A stretch of 64,000 nucleotides of DNA from DASZRZ01 sp963732925 (GTDB taxonomy: Bacteria; Acidobacteriota; Terriglobia; Terriglobales; Acidobacteriaceae), in NCBI GenBank assembly GCA_963732925.1, contig CAVTBJ010000015.1, positions 47,843 through 111,842 on the forward strand. The letters are read 5' to 3'. A program made the position numbers and the translations under genes. Position 1 is the stretch's first letter. Each line of letters starts with the position of its first letter. Under the pieces are notes generated by a model. The model did no database searches. It was not told the origin of the DNA and saw nothing but the letters and a program-made list of their open reading frames with translations. Of this stretch, positions 51,187 through 61,005 are shown in pieces.

Positions 51187-52541
51187 TTAGTTAGACGCGG
51201 CTTCCAGCGCCGCGTCACGCGCAAATTCTCCCACCAGGCTGTTGGGAAACGTTTGCGTCACTCGCACGGAAGCGTACTCCCCAAGCTCGAACCGCTGCTC
51301 TCCGGGAGCCGTGAAGTTCAATACCTTATGCTGCGCAGTACGCCCAATCCATTGCCCGCGGGCCTCGTTCCGGCCTTCCAGCATCACTTCCAGGATCTGC
51401 CCCGCATGCCGCCGGTTGCGTTCGATCTGTACCTGTTTCTGCCGCTCCTGCAGCACGCTCAGGCGCAGCGCCTTCTCTGCCTCGGAAACCCCGTCCGCAT
51501 ACTGCAGGGCCGGCGTGTTCGGCCGCGGAGAATACTTGAAGCTGAACGCCCCGTCATATCCCACATGGCCGACCAGGTCGATGGTCTGCTCAAAATCAGC
51601 CTCGGTCTCCCCGGGAAATCCCACGATCAGGTCGGTGGTAATGGCAATATCCCGCCGTGCCCCCTGAATCCAGGCAATCCGCTGCAAGTATTCGTCCCGC
51701 GTGTAGAGCCTTTTCATCAGGTCCAGCACCCGCGTCGACCCGCTCTGCACGGGCAGGTGGACGTGATCGCAAAGCACAGGCACCGCGTCAATGGCATCCA
51801 CAATATCTTTGCCGAAATCCCGCGGATGCGACGTGGTGAACCACACCCGCCTCAGCCCGGCAATCTCGCCCACTCCCGCCAGCAGTTCGGCAAAGCTCCT
51901 TTTTTCCGAGGGATCACGGTAAGAATTCACGTTTTGCCCGAGCAACTGGATTTCCGTAAATCCCTGTTCCGCCATCCGCCGCGCTTCTGCCAGCACCGAA
52001 TCCGAATTCCGGCTGCGCTCCTTGCCGCGTGTAAAGGGCACCACGCAATAGGCGCAAAACTTGTCGCAGCCTTCAATAATCGTGATGTATCCCCGGTGCG
52101 TGCTGGTGCGAGCGGTGTACTCGGTTTCAAAGGTCTCATCGGTCTGCCGGTCGTCCAGCCGGTCACGTGGCGGTTGCCCGCCTCCAGTTGCACCAGCATC
52201 TGCGGCAGCTTGCGGTAGGACGCCGAACCGCACACCAGGGAAACATGCGGCGCGCGCTCGAAAATCTTTTCGCCCTCCTGCTGGGCCACGCAGCCCAGCA
52301 CGCCGAATCGCTTGCCCTGGGCCTCGAGCTTGCGGAAGTCCGCCAGCCGGTGAAACACCTTCTGTTCCGCCTTGTCCCTGATGGAACAGGTGTTATAGAG
52401 GATCAAATCGGCCTCTTCCACCGTTTCCACCCGGCGATAACCCTGCTGCACCAGCGTGCCCACCACTTTTTCCGAGTCGTGGACATTCATCTGGCACCCG
52501 AAGGTCTCGATGTAGAACGTCTTGCGCGATTCCGGCTGCAT
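51187..52541 (-). CDS. miaB: tRNA-2-methylthio-N6-dimethylallyladenosine synthase (MiaB), one frameshift
   Basis: Radical-SAM methylthiotransferase modifying A37 of tRNAs that read UNN codons. Intact length about 450 residues. N-terminal UPF0004 domain: KTFYIETFGCQMNVHDSEKV, ILYNTCSIRDKAEQKVFHRL, GVLGCVAQQEGEKIFERAPH (three cluster cysteines). The frame breaks near 52158: one base is missing, restoring HVTGLDDRQTDE. Then the radical SAM core: YITIIEGCDKFCAYCVVPFT with the CxxxCxxC set, IQLLGQNVNSYRDP, HVHLPVQSGSTRVLDLMKRL, TDLIVGFPGETEADFEQTID, and a TRAM domain at the end (VMLEGRNEARGQWIGRTAQH). The deletion is probably a sequencing error. Confidence 0.92.
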
Positions 52542-52786
52542 CCTGCTGCCAGTATAACCCCATCCGCAGGCCCTCCTCGCCGCCCCCGCATCCCCGGTTC
52601 AGCATCGGGAGTTTCTCTCCCCACCCGGCTGGACAGGTCCAAATTCCGACTTTCGTCCTATAACTCCCGCTTGACTCCCGGTCCATTCAGATTGACGATA
52701 GGGCATTCCTTTGGCTTCCCCCTAAGACTCGGGAAGTACTCTGCCAGCCATCGGCTGACGAGGGGCCGTAAGGAGGTTCAATCGCC

Positions 52787-53023
52787 ATGGCGATGCAAAG
52801 TCTCTACGACGTACTGAAGGAGAAGGAAGTCCAGCTTCAGGAACTGCAAAGGCTGCTGGTAGAAGCGCAGACAGTCCTGAATCGTGTCCTGGAACTGAAC
52901 GCCGCCGTGAGCGGATCGGCCCGCGTCGCACGGCCGGAACCTGCGGCCGCAAACGGCAACCGCAAGCCGGAGGAACTGCCCGCGAATTATTGGGCGGCCA
53001 ACGGCGCTACAGAATTTCCCTGA
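52787..53023 (+). CDS. Small coiled-coil protein of unknown function
   Basis: 78 residues. A strong ribosome site (AAGGAGG at 52770-52776) precedes the ATG, and the first 45 residues form a heptad-like helix (LYDVLKEKEVQLQELQRLLV, EAQTVLNRVLELNAAV), then a disordered alanine/proline/asparagine stretch and a tryptophan (LPANYWAANG) near the end. I do not recognise a family. It lies 141 bases upstream of the PilZ-GAF-TonB protein on the same strand and may be cotranscribed with it; a role as a partner or scaffold is only a guess. Confidence 0.7.
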   Translation: MAMQSLYDVLKEKEVQLQELQRLLVEAQTVLNRVLELNAAVSGSARVARPEPAAANGNRKPEELPANYWAANGATEFP

Positions 53024-53163
53024 GCGGAACTGAGTGGATTCGAGCCAGGTATGTTGCCTCGCAAGGAAGGGCAGGACAAAGGCCGGCGGCTTGAGCCGCT
53101 GAGAAGCGTCACGCAATACTTGGCCAGAGAGAAGCAGGAAGGAATGAAGGAGAAATCGAACCC

Positions 53164-55578
53164 ATGGCAGACACGGTCAACGAACCCGGTTTAGCTGCGG
53201 ATCAAGGCGTAGCTTCCGGAGAGCGCCGTGCCCAGCACCGCATCCAGGTCCTGGAGACCTCTGCTGGCATTGTGGCGGTGGAGCTCGATCAGGGCGACAG
53301 CGGCATTATTCTCGATCTCACCCCCGAGGGCATGATGGTGCAGTGTCTCGCGCCTCTGGCTGCTGCTGAGACTCGCACCGTTTCCTTCGTCCTGCCGGGA
53401 ACCTCCTCTCCTCTGAATCTCTCCGCCGTCGTGGTCTGGAGTGATCCCGAAGGGCGTGCCGGACTGCGCTTTAATTTTGCCCATGACGGCACCCGCAAGG
53501 AGTTGCAAGCCTGGCTTGCCGACAGCCGCCGTTCCATCTTCAACGCCAGCTCCGGCTTCTTCCCGCCCTCTGTCCCGGAGTCCCGGCCGGAGCCGCCGCC
53601 TGTCGTCCCCGCACCTTCGGTTCGCGCCCCCGAACCCGTTCTGCCGTCCGCTCCCGATCCCCTGCAGTCGTTTTCGCTTCCCAGCGCGTCCCCTCAATTC
53701 CCGGAAGGCCTCGGTGAACACCAGGGCGCCGTGAACGCCATGGCTTGGACGATTGCTGAGGAGATCTCCCGCCTTACTCCTGCCCACGGAGCCGTGGTCG
53801 CCCTCATCCAGGGAAATACTCAGCAGGAAGATACTCCCGTAACAGTTATCACCTGCCGCGCAAGTTGGGGCAGCGCTCCCGGCGTGGGCGCACGCCTGCA
53901 ACCCGAAATCGGCTTGTCGGGAGAATGCTTCCGCAGCGGCCGCGTCATCCTCTGCAACGACACGGATGCCGACGAGCGCGTGCCCTCGTCCGTTTCCAAG
54001 CGCCTGAACTTGAAATCCATTCTCGTGGTTCCAGTGCTGGGCCCGCGCGGAACCGTGGGTCTTCTCGAAGCTCTTGCCGGGGAAAAGAACGCCTTCTCCG
54101 ATTCGCATGTCCGCATTCTCACCCGGCTCGCAACCTCCCTCTCGGAAGTCTTGCAGGGAACGGAGGGTACGACACAAGTCGTCAGCCCTTTGCCGCCTCC
54201 TGCGCCGCACAAGCCCGCTCCCAAGCCGGTAGCCGCTTCCTTGCTTGCTTCGCCTGCTTCCAGGCCGCCCGTTCCGGCTGCTGCATCCGAGGTTGCCCGC
54301 GGCAATGGCGCAAAGCCCGGGGACTCGCGCGTCGCAAGACCGGCTGCGCCTCAGCCCCCGCCGCGTGTGTCGCCGAAACCATCGCCCGCCGGCCCGGCGG
54401 CGAAAGCACCGCTTCTCGGCCCGTCGGCTAGGACATCGGCGCCTCCCTTCACCAAGCCGTCTCCCCGTGCCGCAGATACTCCGCGGCCGGTGGCGTCCGC
54501 CTTTGCGGGTGGCGCGGCCGCTGCGGCCCCCAGGCGGACACCGGCGAAAACGCTTCCCTTGCCTCCTCTCGACAGCGCACCGCAGGCCGTTCAGGAGCGA
54601 CAGGAGGAAATCCTGCCGCTGGCGGGTGCCCTGCAGGCGGATGCCCCGTCCCCCCCGGGTGCGAAGTCCTGGTCATCCTTGCCGCCTTTGCCGCGCGCCG
54701 CGGGTGCTTCGCAAGACGGCGCTCTATCCGGCGCCTCGCCCTCGGATGCATCGCCCAATCGCACCTTCGCCATGGCCGGAATCGGTGGCCTGATTCTGCT
54801 GGCCGTCATGGCTGCCGGATGGACGTTGAGCCACAGGGCCGTGCCCGCCAGCGCACAACCCGCTTCTTCGGCCGTCTCGCCCCAGCCCGCCGACTCCGCC
54901 CAGTCCCAGGCGACCGACGAAGCGTCTGCCGCGCCGCCCCTCACTTCGCGTCTCGAAGCGTCTGCCGGGCCGGCGACTGCGCCCCCTGTCGCTGCCCAAG
55001 CCGTAGTGAATAGCAACGGGGCGGAGAGAAATGGGGTTGCGCAAAAGGAAGTTGCGCGAAAGGAAGACCCGCCTTCGCCTGCAACCGCCAGCCGCATTGC
55101 GCCCGCAAAGACTCGCGCTTCCGAGCCGCCGCCGCCACAGCATGATATTTCCCTCGATGCCGTCGGGGAAGCCATTCGCCGTCCTGCCGCTGTCGCCGAA
55201 CCTCTTGCAGGCGCCGGCATCGCATCCGTCCGCCCTCCGGCTTCGCTCACCGCAAGTGCCGCGCCCGGTTCCGGATTGTCTCTTCCCACCGAGGCAGCAG
55301 TACCTCGACTGGCTGCGCCGCCCCCTCCTGTGCCCGCGCAGGTGCTTCATCGCGTGGAACCGAGTCGCCCGCCTGGCGGTTTCAGCGGTACCGTCGTCCT
55401 CTCGGCCATCATCGGAACGGACGGCAAGCCCACCGATATCAAGTCGGTCAGCGGAAACCCGATGCTCATCGCAGCTGCCATCTCCGCTTTTCGTGACTGG
55501 CGCTACGAACCGGCGCGGCGCAACGGACAGGCCGTCACTTTCCCGGTGCAGGTTCGTTTCATCTTCCGTCTCCAGTAG
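53164..55578 (+). CDS. PilZ-GAF-transmembrane-TonB C-terminal fusion protein
   Basis: 804 residues with an unusual domain order. Residues about 20-125: PilZ-like (RRAQHRIQVLETSAGIVAVE, GIILDLTPEGMMVQCLAPLA, VVVWSDPEGRAGLRFNFAHD). About 190-330: GAF domain (NAMAWTIAEEISRLTPAHGA, GLSGECFRSGRVILCNDTDA, LNLKSILVVPVLGPRGTVGL). About 340-530: proline/alanine-rich linker. About 535-556: one transmembrane helix (FAMAGIGGLILLAVMAAGW). About 556-715: a second Pro/Ala/Ser linker. About 720-804: TonB C-terminal domain (VEPSRPPGGFSGTVVLSAII, AAISAFRDWRYEPARRNGQA, PVQVRFIFRLQ). Cytoplasmic sensory domains would face in and the TonB domain out. No ExbB/ExbD nearby. Confidence 0.82.
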   Translation: MADTVNEPGLAADQGVASGERRAQHRIQVLETSAGIVAVELDQGDSGIILDLTPEGMMVQCLAPLAAAETRTVSFVLPGTSSPLNLSAVVVWSDPEGRAGLRFNFAHDGTRKELQAWLADSRRSIFNASSGFFPPSVPESRPEPPPVVPAPSVRAPEPVLPSAPDPLQSFSLPSASPQFPEGLGEHQGAVNAMAWTIAEEISRLTPAHGAVVALIQGNTQQEDTPVTVITCRASWGSAPGVGARLQPEIGLSGECFRSGRVILCNDTDADERVPSSVSKRLNLKSILVVPVLGPRGTVGLLEALAGEKNAFSDSHVRILTRLATSLSEVLQGTEGTTQVVSPLPPPAPHKPAPKPVAASLLASPASRPPVPAAASEVARGNGAKPGDSRVARPAAPQPPPRVSPKPSPAGPAAKAPLLGPSARTSAPPFTKPSPRAADTPRPVASAFAGGAAAAAPRRTPAKTLPLPPLDSAPQAVQERQEEILPLAGALQADAPSPPGAKSWSSLPPLPRAAGASQDGALSGASPSDASPNRTFAMAGIGGLILLAVMAAGWTLSHRAVPASAQPASSAVSPQPADSAQSQATDEASAAPPLTSRLEASAGPATAPPVAAQAVVNSNGAERNGVAQKEVARKEDPPSPATASRIAPAKTRASEPPPPQHDISLDAVGEAIRRPAAVAEPLAGAGIASVRPPASLTASAAPGSGLSLPTEAAVPRLAAPPPPVPAQVLHRVEPSRPPGGFSGTVVLSAIIGTDGKPTDIKSVSGNPMLIAAAISAFRDWRYEPARRNGQAVTFPVQVRFIFRLQ

Positions 55579-55611
55579 CGCTCCCGTCTTCACCAGAGAA
55601 AGAAGATCAGC

Positions 55612-55860
55612 GTCAGGAACCGAGACACGGGTGCCCCCGAAATTTCTCTTTCGCTCGCCGTACACCCGCGCCACGTGGATCGCACTCTTATCCCTAGATG
55701 CACCCGATCAACTGCGATACCGCACCCTTCGGTGGGACCGCGATCATCGTGTGCAGGTGATTTGACGTGAGGTGCCCTTCTTCGATCCGCCTCCCCAGTT
55801 CAAGAGAAGGCTCCGTGGTGACGTTTCGGGCAGACACTAGTCCAAGCTGGTAGATCAGGG
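55612..55860 (-). pseudogene. Decayed IS200/IS605-type (HUH) transposase fragment
   Basis: On the minus strand, LGRRIEEGHLTSNHLHTMIA then PPKGAVSQLIGCI matches the core of IS200-like TnpA, including the HUH pair (H-L-H). A stop and a frameshift follow at 55694. In another frame the homology resumes as DKSAIHVARVYGERKRNFGG, the expected continuation (GKSAI...RVYGERKRNF). Neither the N-terminal start nor the catalytic tyrosine helix at the C-terminus is recognisable. It fills the 311-base gap between the TonB-fusion gene and modA, so one IS copy once sat here. Confidence 0.75.
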
Positions 55861-55889
55861 CTGCGGCTTGCCGGATGGCCAATGAGCAT

Positions 55890-56867
55890 TCAGCGCTGCT
55901 CCTGACCTTTGGCTCGACCGGCCGAGCTGCCTGAAGATGAGGCTGCGGGCACCTGGAAGCCGTACTGCTCCAGGATTTTTTCCCCTTCCGCGCTGCCGAG
56001 AAAGCGGATAAAGCCACGGGCCACGTCAGGATGCGCCGAGCGCTGGATGATGACCGCCGCCTGCTCGATGGGAGGATGGGCATCGGAGGGAACCAGAGCA
56101 AATTTTCCGTTCTGGGCCTGGGCCACGGAAAGCGCCGTCAGGGCGACCTGGGCGTTGCCGGAAAGTACGAACTGAGCCGCCTGGCTGACGTTTTCTCCCA
56201 GAACCAGCTCGGGCTTCAGGCGCTCGTAGATCCCAAAGTGCTGGAGGGCGGCAACCGCAGCCATGCCGTAGGGGGCGTGCTCCGGGTTGGCGATGGCGAT
56301 GCTGTGCACAGAAGGCGAAAGCAGGGCCTGGATGCCGAGCTGCTTCAGGTCCAAGGGGCTGTCGGCGCGGGTATAAAGGGCCAGCCGGCCGACGGCATAG
56401 GAACGGTAGCTGCCGGCAACTGCCTGACCCGCTGCCAGCAGCTTTTTGGGATAGGCTACATTGGCCGAGAGGAAGACGTCATAGGGCGCGCCGTTCTGGA
56501 TCTGGGCGAAAAGATTTCCGGAGGAGCCGAACACGGTGCGTACGTGGTGTCCGGTCTGCTGCTCGTACTGGTTCGCCAGTTGGGGAAGGGCAAAGCTGAG
56601 ATCGGCGGCGGCGGCAACGGTGATCTGCTGTTGCGCAAACGCCCAGGGCGCAAGGGCCAGGGACCACAAGAGCACGGCAAAGGCTAGCCCTTTCCAGGCA
56701 AACGGGAGCCTGGGACAAGGCCAGGGATCTCGTTCGCCACGAATTTGGGAGAGCGAGAAAAGGGATTCCGGATCGGAGCTGGCGGTCAAGGCTATCACTC
56801 CATGGGAAAAGTTTTCTGAAAACAGGGTGCGAAATTTTTTTGAGGACGCGCAACTCAAAGACCTCAT
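55890..56867 (-). CDS. modA: Molybdate ABC transporter substrate-binding protein (ModA)
   Basis: Periplasmic molybdate/tungstate-binding protein. Signal peptide LAFAVLLWSLALAPWAFA about 55 residues into the frame, then the ModA fold: ITVAAAADLSFALPQLANQY, VRTVFGSSGNLFAQIQNGAP (serine-rich oxyanion loop), YDVFLSANVAYPKKLLAAGQ, IAIANPEHAPYGMAAVAALQ, QFVLSGNAQVALTALSVAQA, VARGFIRFLGSAEGEKILEQ. The start is uncertain: ATG 56867 gives an unusually long leader; a GTG in HGVIAL or another start nearer the signal is plausible. No modB or modC in the window, so it is an orphan binding protein or its partners lie elsewhere. The IS200 remnant lies just downstream. Confidence 0.85.
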   Translation of the reverse strand: MRSLSCASSKKFRTLFSENFSHGVIALTASSDPESLFSLSQIRGERDPWPCPRLPFAWKGLAFAVLLWSLALAPWAFAQQQITVAAAADLSFALPQLANQYEQQTGHHVRTVFGSSGNLFAQIQNGAPYDVFLSANVAYPKKLLAAGQAVAGSYRSYAVGRLALYTRADSPLDLKQLGIQALLSPSVHSIAIANPEHAPYGMAAVAALQHFGIYERLKPELVLGENVSQAAQFVLSGNAQVALTALSVAQAQNGKFALVPSDAHPPIEQAAVIIQRSAHPDVARGFIRFLGSAEGEKILEQYGFQVPAASSSGSSAGRAKGQEQR

Positions 56868-56934
56868 TGTCGTTTATAGACATAGCGGGAGTCCATGTCA
56901 GTACCTCTAGTGCACCCAGGAAAGGCAGTTTCCC

Positions 56935-58481
56935 TTGAAGCTACTGAAAAGTAAGTGGTTAATCATGGCGGTTGCCGTCATAGCCGTCGTCGTCTTCGCC
57001 GCCTTCAAACTTACGCGGAAGGACAAAGTTCAGGTGTTCACCGCCAAGGTCGAGCGCGGTGACATCCGCGACGTGGTGGAAGCCACCGGCCAGATTAATG
57101 CCGTAACCTCTGTCCAAGTCGGTTCGCAGGTTTCCGGGCGAGTCTCCCGCCTGTACGTCGATTTCAATTCCAAAGTGAAAAAGGGCCAATTGCTGGCCGA
57201 GATCGATCCGGCGCTCTTCCAGGGAGCTGTGGAGCAGGCGACGGCCGATCTGGCGAACACGCGCGCCGGCTTGGCAACCGCCAGGGCCAACCTGCTGAAA
57301 GAGCAGGCGAACGGAACAGCAGACCAAAGCCGAGTACGCACGAACCGAGCAACTCACCAAAGACGGTGTGATGAGTCAGCAGCAATTGGATCTGGCCAAG
57401 GCGACTGCGGACGCGGCGGACGCCTCGGTGAAGGCGGATGAGGCGTCGATCAATCAGGCATCGGCCCAGGTGCAGCAGAAGCAGGCCGCGCTCAATGTGG
57501 CAGAGACCAATCTGCACTACTGCAAGATCTACGCTCCGATTGACGGCACTGTCATAAGCCGTGCCGTGGATGTAGGCCAGACGGTGGCAGCGTCTTTGCA
57601 GGCTCCCACTCTATTCACGATTGCGCAGGACCTCCGGCAGATGCAGGTTTATGCCAGCACGGATGAAGGCGACGTGGGCAACATTCACCCCGGCCAGCAG
57701 ACGACCTTTACCGTGGACGCATTTCCCGGAGAAAGGTTCCGGGGAATCGTGTCGCAGGTGCGCATGAATCCCACGGTGGTACAAAACGTCGTGACCTACG
57801 ACACCATCATCGATTTTGAGAACCCGTCCATGAAGCTGTTTCCGGGAATGACGGCATATGTCTCCGATTCCCGTGCGATCGGTTCAGAACGTGCTTACCG
57901 TACCCAATGGAGCCTTGCGGTACACGCCGGACCTGACCTCGGAGGAACTACGGACAGTGCTGGCGCAAAACGGGATCCAGACTGGAGTGCGCCGGCAGGC
58001 AAGTGGGACGGGCGGCGCTCCGAACAGCGCAACTGCGACCGCGACCGGTCAGTCTGGAGCAGCGAATGCAGCCGCGGGAGAAAGCGGCGGCAATCGGCGA
58101 TCGCGCTCCGCGGGGACGCAAGCGGAAGGCAACGGCGCAGGCCAGACGATGGCCAGCGGTGCTGAAGGCGGTGATGTTCCCGGCGGAGGCGTCCGCGCAA
58201 GGCGCAATAACAACGGTGAGGTTCGCGACCGCAGTGCAGAATACGGACTGGTGTGGAAGCAAGGACCGGACAACACCTTCATTCCGGTGCAGATTCGCAA
58301 AGGGCTGACAGACCACACAGTGACGCAGGTGATAGCGGTTACCAAGGGGGACTTGAAAGAAGGAGATGCCCTCATTATTGGGTCCCGCGCGACGGGCACC
58401 GGCGGGACGGCCGCACCCGGCATGGGCGGTGGCCGGGGGGCGGATTCCGGGGTCGCTAGCCGCATGCGAGGGAATTCGTGA
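56935..58481 (+). pseudogene. MacA-like periplasmic adaptor (RND/HlyD family), two frameshifts
   Basis: Membrane-fusion adaptor of a MacAB-type tripartite exporter. The TTG at 56935 follows AGGAAAGG at 56918-56925. N-terminal membrane anchor WLIMAVAVIAVVVFAAF, then the lipoyl/barrel-sandwich half (VVEATGQINAVTSVQVGSQV, SGRVSRLYVDFNSKVKKGQL), an alpha-hairpin, frame break near 57315, then GVMSQQQLDLAKATADAADA, LHYCKIYAPIDGTVISRAVD, GQTTFTVDAFPG-type beta-barrel, second break near 57865, and a C-terminal part with a glycine/alanine/serine-rich insert (SGTGGAPNSATATATGQSGA) before VWKQGPDNTFIPVQIRKGLT. The insert is unusual for MacA. Breaks are probably sequence errors. Confidence 0.8.
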
Positions 58482-58530
58482 GGTTCGGTTTTCAAGCAAT
58501 CCAAAACAAGAGGTTCTTTTTGTCGACCAC

Positions 58531-59315
58531 AGTGCTAACTAGTCCGGAAGCCAAGACAGAGGCAAAACCGATGTCCTCCTGCACATCGAGGAGATCACGA
58601 AGACCTATGATCTGGGGGAGACGCAGGTCCGGGCGCTGCGCGGAGTTTCCGTGGACATAGGCCCGCGGCGAGTTCGTGGCGGTGATGGGCGCCAGCGGCG
58701 GCGGGAAATCTACATTCATGAATATCCTGGGCTGCCTGGACAAACCAACCAGCGGCCGGTACGTGCTGGATGGCATGGATGTATCCACCCTGCCAAAGGC
58801 AGAGCTGGCCAAGATTCGCAACCAGAAGATCGGTTTTGTGTTTCAGGGCTTCAATCTTCTGGCGCGTACGACCGCTATGGAAAACGTGGAGTTGCCCACG
58901 TATTACGCGCGGATTCCCGAAGAGGAAGGACACAAACGAGCGCAGGAAGCTCTGGCCCGGGTGGGGCTGGCGGACCGTGCCGGGCATTTCCCTTCCCAGC
59001 TTTCCGGGGGACAGCAGCAGCGCGTCGCCATTGCCCGGGCGCTGGTCAATCGTCCGACGATCCTGCTGGCAGACGAACCCACGGGCAACCTGGACAGCCG
59101 TACGGCGGTTGAGATTATGCGATATCTTCCAGCAATTAAATGAACAGCAGGGGCTCACCATCGTGCTGGTGACACATGAGCCGGACATTGCGCAGTTCGC
59201 CAAGCGCACGCTGTTCTTCCGTGATGGCAAGATCAAGCGCGATGACACGGTCTTAAACCGGCCCCGCGGCGGTGAGGTTCTGAAGAACATGCCGTTGGTG
59301 GACGATGACGATTAA
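58531..59315 (+). pseudogene. MacB/LolD-type ABC transporter ATP-binding subunit, frameshifts
   Basis: ATPase of a MacB-like export system. Seen in order: LLHIEEITKTYDLGETQVRA, Walker A ASGGGKSTFMNILGCLDKP, Q-loop FVFQGFNLLARTTAMENVEL, signature LSGGQQQRVAIARALVNRP, Walker B TILLADEPTGNLDSRT, H-loop LTIVLVTHEPDIAQFAKR. Frame breaks: near 58575 (before LLHIEE), near 58665 (before EFVAVMG) and near 59125 (before IFQQLNEQQ). The GTG at 58531 is the likely start. The fused ATPase-permease layout of E. coli MacB is split here into two genes, as in many LolDE/MacB relatives. Confidence 0.82.
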
Positions 59316-59412
59316 GAATCGAGGGCTCGCGGAGATTCGGATGTCGCAAGGAACAAAGGGAAAACGATATTGTGCTCTCAGTCGTCCAATAGGCAAGAAA
59401 CGGATTGAAGTT

Positions 59413-60642
59413 ATGGGTTTGCTGGCGGTAGTCCACATTGCTCTGCGGGCGCTGGCGCGCAACAAGATGCGCTCCAGCCTGACCATGCTGGGCATCATTA
59501 TCGGCGTAGGGGCGGTGATCGCCATGGTCGGACTGGGCCAAGGCGCACAGCAGGCGGTTCAGGCGCAGATCGCGGCCATGGGGTCAAATGTTCTGTTCGT
59601 CTCCGCCGGCTCGGTAACCCGGGGCGGAGCGCGCACGGGGTTCGGCTCCACCAAGACGTTGGTGGGCTCGGATAAAGCAGCCATCCTTCGGGAAGTCCCC
59701 ACGGTGAAAGCCGCGGCGGGTGGCAGCAGAGCAGCCAGCAAGTGGTGTTTGAAAACAACAACTGGTTCACCCAGATCCAGGGAACCGAACCAGCATATTT
59801 CGATATTCGAAGCTGGCCGGTGTCGCCGGAACGGTGTTCTCCGAACAGGACGTGGAAACCGCCGCCAACGTGGCGGTGATCGGTGAGAGCGTGCGCCAGA
59901 ATCTGTTCGGGGCGCGTGGACCCGATCGGCCAGACGATTCGCATCAGGCCTGTGCCTTTCAAGGTAGTGCGGAGTGCTGACCACGAAAGGATCAGAGCGC
60001 GGGAGGAATGGGGGCGAGACCAGGACGACGTGGTCTTTATTCCCATCACCACCTTGCAGCACAAGCTTTCCGGGCAGAACTGGTTGCGGTTCATCATGGT
60101 CTCCGCGGTATCGCGGGATGCCAGCTACGCGGCCCAGCAACAGATCGAAGGACTGCTGCGCGACCGCCATAGAATCCGTCCCGGAGGCGGGACCGACGAC
60201 TTCATCGTGCGCAACCTGGCCGATATCGCCGATCTCGCCGACCAGACGGGACAGGTGATGACGATGCTGCTGGCTTCGATTGCCGGCGTATCGTCTGATC
60301 GTAGGCGGTATCGGAATCATGAACATCATGCTGGTTTCGGTCACCGAGCGGACGCGGGAAATCGGCATCCGCATGGCGATTGGGGCTACCGAAGAGGACG
60401 TGCAACGCCAGTTCCTGATCGAAGCTGTGGTGTTGAGCTGCCTGGGAGGCCTGGTGGGCATCATGCTGGGAGTGGGCGCATCTTTCCTGATTACGAATGT
60501 CTTTGGATGGGCCGTAGTGGTTTCCGTAAGAGCCATCATCCTGGCGGTAGCGTTCTCCATGGGAATTGGCATTTTCTTTGGGTATTACCCGGCCCGCAAA
60601 GCAGCCCGGCTGGATCCCATCGAGGCATTACGTTACGAATAG
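59413..60642 (+). pseudogene. MacB/FtsX-type ABC permease, frameshifts
   Basis: Permease of the same exporter. ATG at 59413. First membrane segment after ALRALARNKMRSSLTMLGII, IGVGAVIAMVGLGQGAQQAV; MacB periplasmic domain start (QIAAMGSNVLFVSAGSVTRG); a frame break near 59720; fragments of the periplasmic domain in other frames with breaks near 59900 and 59960 (FKVV; DQDDVVFIPITTLQHKLSGQ) and near 60290; then the conserved C-terminal core VGGIGIMNIMLVSVTERTRE, IGIRMAIGATEEDVQRQFLI and the final GYYPARKAARLDPIEALRYE. That end is the MacB/FtsX hallmark. The density of breaks makes this the least reliable stretch besides the BNR gene. Confidence 0.78.
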
Positions 60643-60714
60643 CATCGCATTGCATTGCCTGGCCCGAATTGTGGAGGGCAGCGCAAGTCAATACCGGGCC
60701 CAAGAAAGCGCATC

Positions 60715-60831
60715 ATGTTGCTGTTCCTCAGCTTCGTACTGATCACGTTCGGGGGATGCCTGGTTCTTGCCTTTGGACTGCAGGCCGTGATCGAGCGCTT
60801 TCAGCGCTCCAAGCCAGATTCCGATTCGTAA
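60715..60831 (+). CDS. Possible small single-pass membrane protein, 38 residues
   Basis: ATG at 60715 opens a short frame with one hydrophobic helix (MLLFLSFVLITFGGCLVLAF) and a charged end (VIERFQRSKPDSDS), ending at 60831. A purine-rich leader (CCAAGAAAGCG) gives a weak ribosome site. It lies 72 bases after the permease stop. The clean helix-then-charged-tail pattern is protein-like, but no family is recognised. The rest of the 363-base gap shows nothing. Confidence 0.35.
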   Translation: MLLFLSFVLITFGGCLVLAFGLQAVIERFQRSKPDSDS

Positions 60832-61005
60832 GCCCCTCGCGAGACTCTTCGCCGCACGGAATTGGCTTCGCGCCTGAAGGAAGTAAGCCGAGGGCGTAAC
60901 CTTTGTTTTCAACTTTTTCAATCTGAAGAGAGTACGTCTTCTGCGTTGACAGAGTCTCTGGCCAGCTTTCATACTGCTGCCCACTCTCAAAGGCCCAGGG
61001 ACCGA

